Source: Triticum aestivum
Taxonomy: Eukaryota > Streptophyta > Magnoliopsida > Poales > Poaceae
DNA length: 64,000 bases
Assembly: GCF_018294505.1 (NCBI RefSeq)
Contig: NC_057814.1
Span: 296,922,059-296,986,058, forward strand
Direction of reading: 5' to 3'
The translations under genes and the position numbers were made by a program. Positions 22,491 through 34,782 of this stretch are shown in pieces. Every line of letters starts with the position of its first letter. Within the stretch, counting starts at the first letter, position 1. The notes beneath the pieces are model-generated. The model was not told where the DNA came from, did not search any database, and saw only the letters and a program-made list of their open reading frames with translations.

Positions 22491-23118
22491 CATCATCACT
22501 AATAAGAGAAAAATACCGGAAGTTGAAATCTCCACCATGCTTGCTAATTATACTTTTAAAGATGGAGTACCTAAAAAACTTGGAGATCCGGGAATACCAA
22601 CTATACCTTGCTCCATCAAAAGAAATTATGTGAAAACTGCTTTATGTGATTTAGGAGCTGGTGTTAGTGTTATGCCTTTCTCTTTATATAAAAGACTTGA
22701 TTTGAATAAACTCACACCTACTGAAATATCATTGCAAATGGCTGACAAATCAACTGCCATACCTATCGGTATTTGTGAGGATGTGCCCGTTGTTGTTGCT
22801 AATGTTACTATTTTGACTGACTTTGTTATACTTGAGATGCCCGAGGACAACAACATGTCGATTATCCTTGGTAGACCCTTCTTGAATACTGCAGGGGCTG
22901 TTATTGATTGCAATAAAAGCAAGGTCACTTTTCATATCAATGGTAATGAGCATACGGTGCACTTTCGGAAGAAACAATTCCAAGTGAACGGTATTAATGT
23001 TATTGAAAAATCTTCGACAATCACTATTGGAAGTTTTCAACTACCTCTACCTATTGTTAAAAAGAAATATGAAATGCTTATTGTTGGGGACAGTCATATC
23101 CCCGTTGAGGTAACTTAG
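22462..23118 (+). CDS. Retroviral-type aspartic protease of element C
   Basis: The open frame of 218 codons has MPPYAKYMKDIITNKRKIPE, LCDLGAGVSVMPFSLYKRL and MSIILGRPFLNTAGAVIDC, the layout of the Athila protease. The active-site triplet reads D-L-G, as in many plant gypsy proteases (D-T/S/L-G). The protein would cleave Gag. The frame closes with TAG after EVT, and no reverse transcriptase follows, which is unusual because protease is normally fused to pol. Translation would require shifting from gag. Confidence 0.85.
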   Translation: MPPYAKYMKDIITNKRKIPEVEISTMLANYTFKDGVPKKLGDPGIPTIPCSIKRNYVKTALCDLGAGVSVMPFSLYKRLDLNKLTPTEISLQMADKSTAIPIGICEDVPVVVANVTILTDFVILEMPEDNNMSIILGRPFLNTAGAVIDCNKSKVTFHINGNEHTVHFRKKQFQVNGINVIEKSSTITIGSFQLPLPIVKKKYEMLIVGDSHIPVEVT

Positions 23119-23570
23119 TGATTTACGAAAGTTCTTCGGTTTCATGCTAATCGAAAGTGGTTGTTAATAAGACTTACTCAACCTTATTAATGGATCATTT
23201 TTGAGAGGTATGAAGTTGATGAATTTAGTAAGCACTACCTTCTATCCCTACCTTTTGTTTTCTGTTTTTATTAGTCAAATAAAATAAAATGCCATGTTTT
23301 GTCTGTTTTCTGAATTTTCCGTGCAATAAAAAAATGACCCAAAAATAAAAGTTCTTAGAATGCTCTGAAAATTTAATACGTTTTTTTTTCTGAATATTTA
23401 AGAATTTTGGGTGCAAATAACATTAGAGGGAGGTGCACCAGGTGGGCACAACCCACCTGGGCGCGCCAGGACCCCCAGGCATGCCCTGGTGGGTTGTGGT
23501 CCCCACGTGGGCCCCCTCACTTATCTCTTCATACCACTTCATCACCTACCTGCAGAAAAAATTCACCAGT
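23119..23570 (+). other. LTR-like block inside element C, between protease and second ORF
   Basis: From about 23280 the sequence resembles part of the element's own LTR: an AAATAAAAGTTCTT stretch (23344-23357), as in the LTR at 18985, followed by a GC-rich hairpin (23440-23510) with GGTGGGCACAACCCACCTGG and later GGTGGGTTGTGG, as in the LTR at 19081-19144. The order and spacing match the LTR. It may act as an internal promoter for the ORF that follows; that is inference. Confidence 0.6.

Positions 23571-23571
<1 letters not shown>

Positions 23572-23610
<39 letters not shown>
23572..23610 (+). repeat. CT microsatellite
   Basis: About 19 CT dinucleotides in a row follow the LTR-like block. 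CT-rich tracts are frequent in plant 5' UTRs, which fits a transcript leader before the ORF at 23934. Confidence 0.97.
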
Positions 23611-23613
<3 letters not shown>

Positions 23614-23933
23614 TTCTTACTCTCAAACCCGCGGATTTCAATCTCTTTGCTCGAAGTTCCGTTTCCAAAACTGTTTCGGGGGATTGTTGCTTGGTATGTG
23701 ACTCCACCGTTTATCCAATTAGTTTTTGCTTTAGTGGTTTACATTTTGAATAATTAGCTACTCTTGGTGCTACTGTAGATGAGCTTGCATGTTGAATTCT
23801 TAGAGTTCTAAGTAGTTTGAATGCTTGCTATGGCCTCTATGTATCCCTATGAGTAGTTGCTATCAATCTTGTAAGTTTTGTTGAGAAAATTTTGTGGACT
23901 AAAAAATTTCAGCATTTTGTTCATAGGAAAAAG

Positions 23934-24887
23934 ATGAATATCTTTAGGAAGTTTGCTTCCAAGAAGAACTCCAAGGGAGTTATTGGGGAGTCGTCTGACA
24001 GTGATCTCCAAACCCGGAGATTGGCGGAAGTACGGCCGTGTGAATGGCCGCATACCCCGTTCATGGAAGGGGCTGGAATCCTTCAAGAGTTTGCACAATA
24101 TGCTGCTAATGCCAGCCTCACTGACTTCATCGCAGCTGAATGCGAATAGTATCATCTCCTCACAAACTCCTTTGTGCAAAGTTTTACTTTCCTTCCTAGG
24201 AATAATCCTCTTGAGGTGCAGTTTAATTTATACGTTGAACCCCATCAGATACCGCTTACTGAGTTCTGTGAAATATGCTTGCTTCCTTCTGATGGTGGTT
24301 TGGTAAAGCCTAGGCCCGAAGAGTTTGATGGTTTTTACCGTACTCTGGTCGTGGGGGATGAGAGAGGGGTGTCGAGTATCACCGCCGCTGGCTTGCATTT
24401 TCCTGCTGTTCATTATTTTACTCTTTTCATTAAAAAATGCTTGCTGGCTAGAGAGAAGGTGGGTGCACTTAGTGCCCTAGACCTTGCTGTTTTACGTCGT
24501 GCACTTGAAGGCGACAACACTTATAGCTTGGGAGCTATTGTGGCACGTCGTCTTCACATTAATAAATCCAAGGGTAAAATATATGGAGGTATTTACGCCA
24601 CTCGTTTGGCAGCTTGCTTTAACGTTGAGATACGCTTGCATGATTATCCTTTGCCCAAGGTTTACCTAGATCGCGCGGCTATGGAAGACCATCAGTTTAT
24701 TGCTACTGATTACCCTAACATCCCTATTCCGTATAACCTGGTTTTTAGTGTGAGAACTCGTAATATTGTTCCATTGCCTGCACCTGCTTTGTTTGATCCT
24801 ATTGCCAGGGGTGGATACAATATTATGCCTGCGGATATCATCGCCTACCGGAACAACCAGGCTACAGCAGAGGAGGAGCCTCAGTAG
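23934..24887 (+). pseudogene. Second ORF of element C, Athila ORF-like, one in-frame stop
   Basis: From ATG at 23934 one frame runs 318 codons to TAG at 24885-24887, interrupted only by TAG at 24147. It reads MNIFRKFASKKNSKGVIGES near the start, then CEICLLPSDGGLVKPRPEEF, KVGALSALDLAVLRRALEGD, SLGAIVARRLHINKSKGKIY and GGIYATRLAACF. It has no recognisable enzymatic motif, membrane segment or signal peptide. It resembles in style the plant 'Athila ORF' proteins of unknown role, but I could not search. It sits where pol should be. Confidence 0.7.
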
Positions 24888-27074
24888 TGGGATCCACAGG
24901 TGCCCGCTCCTCAGCAGTTCGACATGGGACCCCATGGTTTCTTCGACTACTGACTGATTACCAAGTTAGGCCAAAAGCCTAAGGTTGGGGGAGTATGTAT
25001 TCCCACCGACATTACATTCATGTTCCCACATTTCATTCCAGTTGTCGGTGTCCATACTTTTTCATTGTATTATCCATGTTAAATATATTTTCTCGCTTTC
25101 TTCTTGTGTGTTTGAAAAACCTTGAGAAAATCCAAAAATATTTCCTGCTTCTTTTTCATTTTTCTTTCTAGATTAGTTAGCTGTAGCACTAAAAAGAAAA
25201 CCCAAAAAGAAATTTCCTTGTTCTTCTTTTGCTTGTTGGGAGCTTTCCCGTGTAAATAGTTTTTCTCGTTTTTGTTTTTCCCTTTTATTTGCTGGTTAAA
25301 CAAAACCAAAAACTCCAAAAATATTTCACTGTGTTTCTCTGAATTTCTTTTCTTTTTTACTCGAGTCGTACCAAGGAGAAGACCATGATGAAAATGTTGA
25401 GTGGCTCTCATATGCATTATTGTTGATCTAACAAAGAGCCCATATTACCTTGTCTTCTCCTGTTGAATAAAATGTTTGCTGATTCCAGCTTAGTCCACGA
25501 CACTCTTGCACTATTATTATTTTCACGTTGTTCGGTCGTGCAAGTGAAAGGCAATAATGACGATATTTGACGAACTGGCCGTGGCAGAGAGAAACAGGTA
25601 TGAAGTCGATTTGTTCTGTTTTTGTAAATATGTTTAACCTAGTATCCATAATGCATCCCATTATGATTAAACATGTTTGCAATGACAATTAGAGATTATA
25701 GTTTCTCATGCCATGCATAAGTAGCTAGGGGTGGATAATGATTTATCTTGGATATCAACATTGCGTTAAAATGATTGTGATGTAGTATGATGATATGGTA
25801 TCCTCCTCTGAATGTTCGAGTGGCTTGACTGGGCACATGTTCATGCATGTAGTTGAATCAAAACCAACATAGCCTCTATGATATTTATGTTCATAGTGTT
25901 CATATCCTACTCATGCTAGTGTCCAATATTACTTATGCATAATGCATGTTCATGACCGTTGTTACTCTCTAGCTGGCCGCTTCTCAACCTATTTGCTAGC
26001 CTTCGCCTGTACTAAGTGGGATCTCTGCTTGTTCATCGAAAACCTTGAACCCCAGTTATTCCAGATGAGTCCACCATATCTACCTATATGCGGTATCACT
26101 CTTCCGTCCTAAGTAAATTTGCATGTCCGACCTCTAAAAACTTCAAATAAATATCCTTTTGTGTGCCTGGTTCGTTCATGGAACGACATGAGGTGGTCAG
26201 TATCTTCCATGCTAAGCGGGTTATTCTCAGGTTGAGTGTTTATTCACTCACCATCGCACGAGAAAAGGGCGGTAATAGGAATTCCCAGTCCCGAACTCAA
26301 ATTGCAAATAATTAAACAAAACTCCCTCGGAACTGTTGTTGGTATGGGCGACACCCGTTGTTTCGAACAAGCCGTGGAGTGTGATTGTTGGTGGAGGGGG
26401 AGTAAACCTTTACTTTTATCGCTTGGGAACCGCCACTAGCGTGCTTAGCATGGAAGATATTGATAACTGATGGTCATGAAGTAAACAAGAAGGGTGCATT
26501 TCTCAAAATATCATTTACCTCTGTTTTAAAAACTTGAGCTCTGGCATCCCTGCAAATCACTGCTTCCCTCTACGAAGGGACTTTCTATTAACTTTTATGT
26601 TATGTCATCACCTTCTAAAGTAAGCGCCAGAACCTGAGAGCACTGTTGTCATGCTGATGCATTGTGTGTAGCTAATGTTGGGTGCATCATGACTGGATCT
26701 TTTCTATCATGAATTACAACGTTTAGTCGCTGCTTGAACTTTGGAGGTGCTCTGCATTTATGTTTTGCGGTCTCAGAAAGGGCTAGTGAGATACCACTAT
26801 TGTCATATTATATCATGGTTGTTTTGCTAATGTGTTGCTGTTTGAGATATCTTATTATTGCTAGCTAGCTGATTATGTCATTGATATGAGTTAATATAAT
26901 TTTTAGGAGTTATTGTCGGCATGGTTAGTTATAATACTGGCTAAAAACCTGGGTGTTGTTTAAGCTTATTTATGCAAACAAGAGCCAAAGAGTTCATAAA
27001 TTTTTTTCTTTTTTCACTTTCAGTTTATCAACTGAATTGCTTGAGGACAAGCAAAGGTTTAAGTTTGGGGGAGT
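24888..27074 (+). other. Long 3' untranslated part of element C with polypurine tract
   Basis: No supported coding sequence in 2.2 kb. An AT-rich part (24960-25440) with repeated polypurine-like and (T)nC tracts is followed by neutral sequence. The polypurine tract AAGTTTGGGGGAGT (27061-27074) abuts the 3' LTR; a similar stretch (AAGGTTGGGGGAGTATG) occurs earlier at 24981-24997, directly after ORF2, and looks like a second, internal polypurine tract. Confidence 0.7.
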
Positions 27075-27882
27075 TGATAGTCTCCAATGTATCTACTTTT
27101 CCTAACACTTTTCCTCTTGTTTTGGACTCTAATTTGCATGATTTGAATGAAACTAACCCCGGACTGGCATTGTTTTCAGTAGAACTACCATGGTGTTGTT
27201 TTTGTGTAGAAATAAAAGTTTTCGGAATGGAACAAAACTTTGCAAGGAATTTTTACCCAATAAAAGAGAATTTCTGGAGCCAAGAACCACCGGAGGGGGC
27301 ACCTAGGTGGGCACAACCCACCAGGGCGCGCCCCCCTCCAGGCACGCCCAGGCGGGTTTTCCCCACCTGGTGGCCCCGCAGATCCAGAAACCGACGCTAT
27401 AAAATCACATTTTTCAGAAAAATCTGGGAGAAAGAATTATCGCATTCCACGAGACGGAGCCGCCATCACCTCCTGTTCTTCATCGGGAGGCCAGATCTAG
27501 AGTCCATTTGGGGCTTCACAGAGGGGGATCTTCGATCTTCGTCATCACCAACCCTTCTCCATCGCCAATTCCATGATGCTCCCCACCGGGAGTGAGTAAT
27601 TCCTTCGTAGGCTCGCTGGTCGGTGAGGAGTTGGATGAGATTCATCATGTAATCTAGTTAGTTTTGTTAGGGCCTGATCCCTCGTATCCACTATGTTCTG
27701 AGATTGATATTGCTATGACTTTGCCATGCTTAATGCTTGTCACTTTAGGCCCGGGTGCCATGATTTTAGATCTGAACCTTTTATGTTATCACAATTATAT
27801 CCATCTTCTAGATCCGATCTTGCAAGTTATAGTCACCTACTACCTGTTATGATCCGACAACCCCGGAGTGACAATAATCAGG
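27075..27882 (+). repeat. 3' LTR of element C, first part
   Basis: The sequence starts TGATAGTCTCCAATGTATC, a mutated form of the 5' LTR terminus, and follows the 5' LTR up to TCAGG at 27878-27882, where element T was inserted. It carries the GC-rich hairpin at 27305-27375. Confidence 0.93.
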
Positions 27883-30800
27883 TGTTCGATGGATATTTTT
27901 CTTTACTAATGATTATCTTTGAGTTTTTTTTGGCACAGGTAATGTACGTGAGAATGGGCTTATGTACATAGCTTATGCATGCACGTTCAAAAATAAAAAT
28001 AGGGGTTTTCCGTGTCCGCGAACAACTTTGCCTTGGATTAGTATTTATACGCTATATATACGTATTCGGGTGTCTCGGCCGGCCGGCAAGCTCGCGCGTG
28101 TATATACCCGAATACCCGCAAGCCTCAAACCATGCATATATGTGTACTTGTACAGTAGCCCACTCCTATACTAGCTGGTCTTTGATTTAGTTTTGCACAT
28201 GCATCCAAGTTAAGTTCATTACGTGCCTCGTACTGCACTGGAAGGCAAGATTATATCTTTGCATGCACACGTAAACGAAAGGTAGCATGCATATATTTTT
28301 CTTTTGGTAGATTATACGCGGCAGCCACGTACGCATGCATACATGCTGGAGTATTCGCAGGCCGGGCGGCACACACACGTATTTACCCGACGAGAGGCAG
28401 GCCCATAATCACATGTAGGCAAAATGGTTTCCTTTCTTTTTGCGGGCTCAAACGGAAAGGTTCTAGCAGAAGGAAGGTGTAGAAACGACATCGGGATTTA
28501 TTTTACTTAGCTCACGTATCGAAGATCAACTTGGACGAGGAGCAATGCACAATTGGCAAGTCGGCAAAATTTGGAAACAAAAGAAGCCGCCTTTGATCAT
28601 TTTGGGAAGGACACACAGTTCGCATCAGGAAGGTCATACAAAAGGAAAGATAAGATGACCTGCCAAACCACGCAAGATGTACGGGCCAAGAAATCTGATT
28701 CGGCCGGCCGCCTATATATAGAGGCAAGGTCTCAACATAGAGGAGGGGAGCCAACACACCACGCACGCAACAGTACCACACCCGAACACATCCAGCCACC
28801 ACATCGCCGCCATCACGCGCACAGCAACCCACGTAGCAACACATCCATCAAACCAGCACCTCATCCCACCATCCGGCATCGTCGAGAAGAGCAAGGAGGA
28901 AGGAGAAAACGCAGTCCAGGACGCGCCATGATGAAGCACACATTCTCCGAGGGTGAGACTTTGAACTAATGCATCTATTTTCTTGTTTCTCCTTGGCATA
29001 CAGCATTCATGCACACGAGCAAGTCATCACACAATCGGCGCTGAACGCAATATTGGTGGAGCATGCAATCTCGCAGCCCGCCGACACCTCTTGCAAGGAT
29101 GCCGTTGAAGACAATGGCAATACCAATGGGGCTGCCGGTGCGCAGCCCGTTGGACTCCTTTGTGGTGGCTGCCCTTGGTGATTAGGCCGGCGACGTCTAT
29201 TTCGTCAAGCTGGAGCCCCGAAGGCGCGAGGCTTGCGAGGATGCCGCCATGGATGACGACATGGAGCTCGCTAGGACGACGCCCTCGTTTTCTTCATCAA
29301 GCTGGCGCAATGGAGGATGAAGGTGGGGAGGCTTGCGAGGATGCCGCCGCCGTGCCGCGGTGGATCGCGGCGCGAAGTTCGCCAAGACGACGCCAGTGTC
29401 AACTTCATCAAGCCGGTGCCATGGAGGACGAAGGCATGGAGGCTCAGGAGGATGCCATCGTCGTGCCGTGGTGGATGGTGCCACGGATTTCGCCAAGATG
29501 ACGCCAATGTCAACATCATCAACTCGGTGCCGCAAGGATCGTGACGGGAAGCTCACAAGAAGGACGCCCGCCATCCACTTCATCATGCTGGAGCTAGAGG
29601 ACGGAGGCGTGGCGCCCGTTGGGGATGCCGCCGACGTCTAATTCGTCAAGCTGGAGCCCGGAGGCGTGAAGCTCGCAGGGATTCCGTCGTGTACTGCAAG
29701 GAAGGCGAGACGGAGCTTGCTAGGACGACGCCCGTCTTCTTCTTCATCAAGTCGGTGCCATGGGGGACAAAGGCGTGGAGGCTCGCAACGACGGCGCCGC
29801 CGTGCCGCGGTGGATAGCGGCGCGGAGCTCGCCAAGATGACACCAACACCAATATCATCAAGCCGGTGCCATTGAGGACGGAGGCGTGGAGCTCGCAAGG
29901 ATGCCGCTGCCGTGCCGCGGTGGATAGCGGCGCGGAGCTCGCCAAGACGACGCCCATCGCCAACATCAACCCGGTACCGCGAAGGATCGTGGCGTGGAGC
30001 TCGCAAGGAGGACACCACCAATGTTTACCTCGTCAAGATGGAGCCCGCGACCCGGAGCCATGAAGATGACACACGCCCTCGGTGTTGCCCGCAACACGGA
30101 GCCCGTGATGCGAAGAAGATGGTCCTACGCAATGACGTGGCTTCACCAAACCTGACCACTACATGGTGTTATTTGCGACACGAAGCCCATGATGACGAGG
30201 CGTGATGGCGAGGAGGCGACGTGACTTCACCAACACTAGCTCCCGATGGCCCTGTGAGGCGGTGCCCTTGTCTTGGAGGACCGCTGTAAACACGGCGTCC
30301 AGCCAAGACAACCACACCGGCATTGCCGATACGAGCGAGCATTGGTTTTGCACGGACGCTGGTCTGCACAAAAGAATACTCCCGTGAGGCAACCCCTTGC
30401 ATCCCCGACGAAGCCGCTACATCGTCAAGAAGTCCGAGCAGAGCAGGACTCATGCAACTTCAACACCGACTACATCAACGCTATCAAGACCGACGAGGCG
30501 CGACGGCGAGGGCGAACGTGGCCAACACAAAGCCATGTTTTGAGCGGCACGTGTACCGACGAGGACACGAGCTTTGCCACCGCCCACACCATACAATCAC
30601 ATCATCATCATCATCATCATGGATGGAGAACGCGAAGCGAAGACGACGAAGACGACCACACGGCTTAATCGGAGGTATCTCGCGGAGCAACCTATGGGAG
30701 TAATTAAGCGGGAGCTTTTTGTGGCCCCGGGAACCAGGAGATCGCACATCGCCATAGTCAGGCAAGCCGCGCTAGTAGGCCACGGAGCGCAACCATTTTT

Positions 30801-30987
30801 TATGGGATCTTGTAATTTTGTTCATCCAAAGAGATAAATGAAATACTTGTTTCCCGTATCACTTTTCTTTGTGTACTATGGTACCTAGCACGCCCGCATT
30901 TTTATTTTTTTCCCGGCGCATGAGAGAAATCAAACACCTCCTCTTCCCTTCTTCCGGAGTGTAATAAGATTTTTCTCATGTCAAACA
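27883..30987 (+). repeat. 5' LTR of element T
   Basis: An AT-rich U3 is followed by a CTATATATAG TATA box at about 28711-28720 and then a long GC-rich part. A (CAT)n stretch lies at 30597-30619. The GC-rich part contains degenerate minisatellite units (see separate entry) and therefore long open frames on both strands, none of which is supported as a gene. Confidence 0.92.
29180..30060 (+). repeat. Degenerate GC-rich minisatellite in the LTR of element T
   Basis: Units of about 100-115 bp repeat the pattern GAGGATGCCGCCGCCGTGCC, then GCGAAGTTCGCCAAGACGAC, then a TCATCAAGCCGGTGCCATGG stretch. About seven or eight units can be followed, each diverged. The same array is present in the 3' LTR at about 44330-45190, so it predates the insertion. 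Confidence 0.85.
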
Positions 30988-30990
30988 AAT

Positions 30991-31008
30991 TGGCACGCCC
31001 GGTGGGAC
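30991..31008 (+). promoter_or_regulatory. Primer-binding site of element T
   Basis: TGGCACGCCCGGTGGGAC lies three bases after the LTR. It is close to the TGGCGCGCCCGGTGGGAC site I associate with Tat-lineage elements such as Grande and Cinful, with one mismatch. Confidence 0.8.
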
Positions 31009-31269
31009 CCGATTCTCCTCCCATCTTCGCTTCATTGTGGTCGTCTGAATCGTCTTCGCTCGTCCCCCAACCTGCACAACATGTTGCATGACAAGGCGTA
31101 AGCGGGGATTTCCGCTCATCAAGATCCCTTTCATGCAGGTGGACTCTCCCGTGACAGCAACTCAGAGCCGGTGATGATCCAGTTTGGATCGTTGCCGCCC
31201 ATGGTCGTCATCGAGCTTGGCGAGAAGGTCTACATCCATCAAGCCCAGGATCCTGCGTAGTTTCAAACT

Positions 31270-33580
31270 GTGCAGTCGAAGAAGGCACTAAGGCGGGAGG
31301 CTGCCAAGATGAAGAAGGAGCGTCGCGAGCTAATGCTTGAGGCGCGCGCCCTGTTGAAGGAATCGACAAGGGCGGATATGAAAGGAGATGTGGAGGCAGC
31401 TCAACGCCTCCGCACCAGAGCCGCCAACAGGCAGTCTAGTGCGGTGTCCCTCCACACCCCTACCACGACTACGCCACGACTACGCATTCGGAGCCGCTGA
31501 AGCCAACTCCGCGGCGCACCGAGGTAGAGCTTCTCGAGGGTTTGGAGGCCATGACCCATAACTTGCGTAGGCTCATGGCCAACGCTCGTTTGTCGGATAG
31601 CCCTCATCCCCTACGCAACTACAGGAGGAAGTACCGCAAGGTACAGTTACTCCACCAACAGATAGCTTCCCGCATCGCTCAGAGCACGGTGCCGGAGGAG
31701 GATTGGTCCCTCGGTGCTATGGACCTAGCTGATAAGGTGTTCACTTACTGAAGCACCTTAACCCCTCCGTATGACTTGTTCCCTGATGATTGGGCATACG
31801 AGCCATGCAAGGTCAAGGAGCTGGTGAGACACGCCATCATGAAGGAGTTCTAGAAGCGGCGCTCACGCAAAGAGCCCGTTCTACCAGGCCCTACTGTCTC
31901 CCTCAACATTGGCGACACTCGAAGGGGTGCATGGGCGCCGTGTCTCCACAACTCGGCAGTCGAAGGAAGGTCTCTCCCCAACAACAACAGGTTTTCCACC
32001 CTTCGGCATGAAGCACCTGCGCCACGGGACGATGACCTACGGCGAGAATTTCGCCAACTCCAAGAGCAGATGAACAATATCCAGAGGAGGCTCCAAGATC
32101 CAACGGCGCCAAGTGCATCATCGGCTCAAGCTGAGGGAAGGATGAGGCGTCAAGCCCCAAGCCATCGTCCTCAACATGAGCGCCAGACTTTGGCGCCTCG
32201 GCGACAACCTTCACCAACTTGACATTTCCCACAACGGAGATATCCCAACATGCCTCCACGTTGGAACCGATGGTCAAGACAAGACGATGAGAGGGACCCC
32301 CGGCCCACTCAGCAGTGGCAACCACGGGAACCTTTGCGACAGACACTTCCACCACGACCTTCGTCACCTCCCAGGCGGGGACATCGAGACGATGAGAGGG
32401 ACCCTCGGCCCACTCAACAGTGGCAACCACGGGAACCTTTGCGACCGACACTTCCACCATGACCTTCGTCACCTCCTAGGTGGGGAGATCGGCCATAGCT
32501 GCAGACGATGACGGATAGGACTCCATCATCCACGACGCGCCCTGCACCAGCACTCCTACACACGCCACCGGTACAAAGGGATGGTATCTTTCCAACGGAG
32601 AACCAGCGCAAGCGCGAGAGGCGTCGGAGAAACCGCCATGTTCTTTATAAAGAGCTTGAGGACTTAGTCCTTCGACACACTCAGGTACGTTTACGACCCG
32701 ATGTTGGGGTTGCTCAAGAAAATGACAGGATCAAATTTGTCATCTCCCCGGACTTGGAGCGGCATGAGCGGTATAGCTACCTGCTCAGCCGGTTGGCGCC
32801 GAAACCACGCAAGACCTTCACGAGAAGCATTGAGCAAGGGAACAAGGTGGTTCCTTCTTCATCCTTTCCCCAGGAGAATAATGAACATGTGAAGGCGACC
32901 GCACCAGCACCCCCACTAGAGAATCGGAAGATGCCAGCGCCGACGGCCACACCGATGGAAGGCGTTGAAGAAGCCAAGCTTACGTTCTCCTCCAACAACG
33001 AAGTAGCTTCCGAGGGTGCAGCCAACGCTGCCCTCCCACAAGACACAACACTTCCCACGGAGTTTCCTCTTGTTCCCTCTGAAAGGATGGACCAACAAGG
33101 AGAAGCTCAAGCTCAGCAGGATGCTAAAAAAGCGAAGGAATCAACTGAGAAGAACCTTGCCTTGTGCGGTACTCTTGGAGTGCAGCCAAGTGAAGGGTCA
33201 AGTAATGGATGGCGACCTCCCGCCATCATCGAGGAGTTCGACTATCCTTTTGAAGAAGAGATTGTGCCGAACCCAAAGGCGGACTTCCAGAGGACCTTCC
33301 TACCGCGCCTTGGCCTTGTTCGTGCATGGCTCAGGGGTGCGGAGGGGGATGCCAAGACAAGCTCATCAACATCGCAAGAAGCTGCAAGATCCAGGGCCAC
33401 GTGTCTTCCTGTGACAACAGGGAAAGCTCATTAGGTGGAGGGAGCACTTAAAATGAAGATATATACAAGCGTCACTACACCGACATTACATCAAGGCTTC
33501 CTCAAGACCTTGAAGGACGACGACAAGTTGTAAACCGGCCAGGGGCCAATACAAGATTAAAATCCATCGCCCGTCAAGGC
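31270..33580 (+). pseudogene. gag: N-terminal gag region of element T, broken, with a 35-aa tandem repeat
   Basis: Open pieces at 31270-31500, 31542-31751, 32250-32462 and 32508-33434 lie in different frames. They are basic, Glu/Lys-rich and low in hydrophobic residues (for example [19 protein letters not shown]). A 105-bp unit is duplicated at 32283-32387 and 32388-32492, encoding 35 residues that begin DDERDPRPTQQWQPREPL. No catalytic domain is seen. Long N-terminal extensions before the capsid part are common in Tat elements. Confidence 0.7.
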
Positions 33581-34744
33581 GTGACAGATGGGTTTCTCGG
33601 AGATGGAGAACGCCAAGACAGCCTTGATGATGAAGAAGGCTTCTCCGACTCATCTTCCTCGCCATCGTTGGAGAGTGGCCCACACTCCCCTCGTTACCAT
33701 GAACTAGCTTCATCGGTTTTGTTAGATTACGAGGGAGGTGATGAAGACCTCCACACCACGCCCGTTCGCATGGTGAATCATGGTGATAGCCTTGTGGATC
33801 AAGATCCTGCTGCCAAGTCACCCGTTGATGGCACCCAGGGCCCAAGTGCTGTAAACAAAGTAGAACCACAAGAAGTGCCTCTAGAAGAAGAGGTCAGAAG
33901 CCAGCGCCACACGATTGACCAGTTGGCATCAAAGCTTGAACAGTTCATTGAGCTCATGATGAACAACCAAGGAGTTCCTCCACAAGGCGTGCTGCAGCAA
34001 GTGGTGGATCCGCAAGAGCAGGAACTCCAGGTGGGCCCTCCTGCTAGGGTGCCCTTAAATGATGTGCCTCAACTCGACCCCAACACACAAGCTCGGCCTT
34101 GGGTTAGCCCTGCTGGTTCTGCCAACGTAGTACCACGCGCGGTTATGCTGAAGGACTACCACGACATGGTCGGGGATATGGTGGACAAGAAGTTGAAGTA
34201 AATGGCGATAGATCAAGCCCCTCGCACCTTCGAGAGTGAGCTGGAGAAGCCTTACGAGGCGTGGCATGACATGATGGCGTATCCCGCAGGGTGACACCCA
34301 CCAAAGTTCCGTCAATTTGATGGAACCGGTGATGCAAGGGAGCACTTGGCGTACTTCGAGGCGGCATGCGGCGACACAACAAATAGCCCGTCACTTCTCC
34401 TTCACCAATTTTCAGGGTCATTAACCGGGTCCACCTTCCATTGGTACAGCCGTTTACCGGTTGGGTCCATTGGGAGTTGGGCGGCCATGAAAGAGGTTTT
34501 CAAGAAGGACTTCATCGCCATGAAGAAGGACTTCTCCGTTGTCGAGCTGGCGCAAGTCCGACAACGACGCGATGAGTCCATTGATGACTACAACATCCGC
34601 TTCCGCAACAGTTATGTGCGTCTCGCCAGGGAGATGCACCTAGAGGATGCCATTGAGATGTGCGTCCATGGGATGCAACAACATTGGTCACTTGAATCCT
34701 CTCGGCGTGAGCCTAGAACTTTAGTGCCCTTAGCACGGCGGTAG
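33581..34744 (+). pseudogene. gag: Gag capsid region of element T (Retrotrans_gag), two stops
   Basis: One frame with two internal stops (TAA at 34199-34201 and TGA near 34292) covers a linker rich in Glu/Gln and then the capsid part: [74 protein letters not shown]. These are conserved Retrotrans_gag positions (the W-Y-S-R-L and W-x-x-M-K-E-x-F steps). The frame closes at 34742-34744. Confidence 0.88.
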
Positions 34745-34782
34745 CAGCCACGAAGCTCGAGTTTGAGAAATCACCGCATATA

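Noticed and set aside
29180..30060. Host gene in the GC-rich LTR region (ORFs of 100-130 codons)
   Set aside because: The same sequence is in both LTRs of element T, and the open frames come from diverged minisatellite units.
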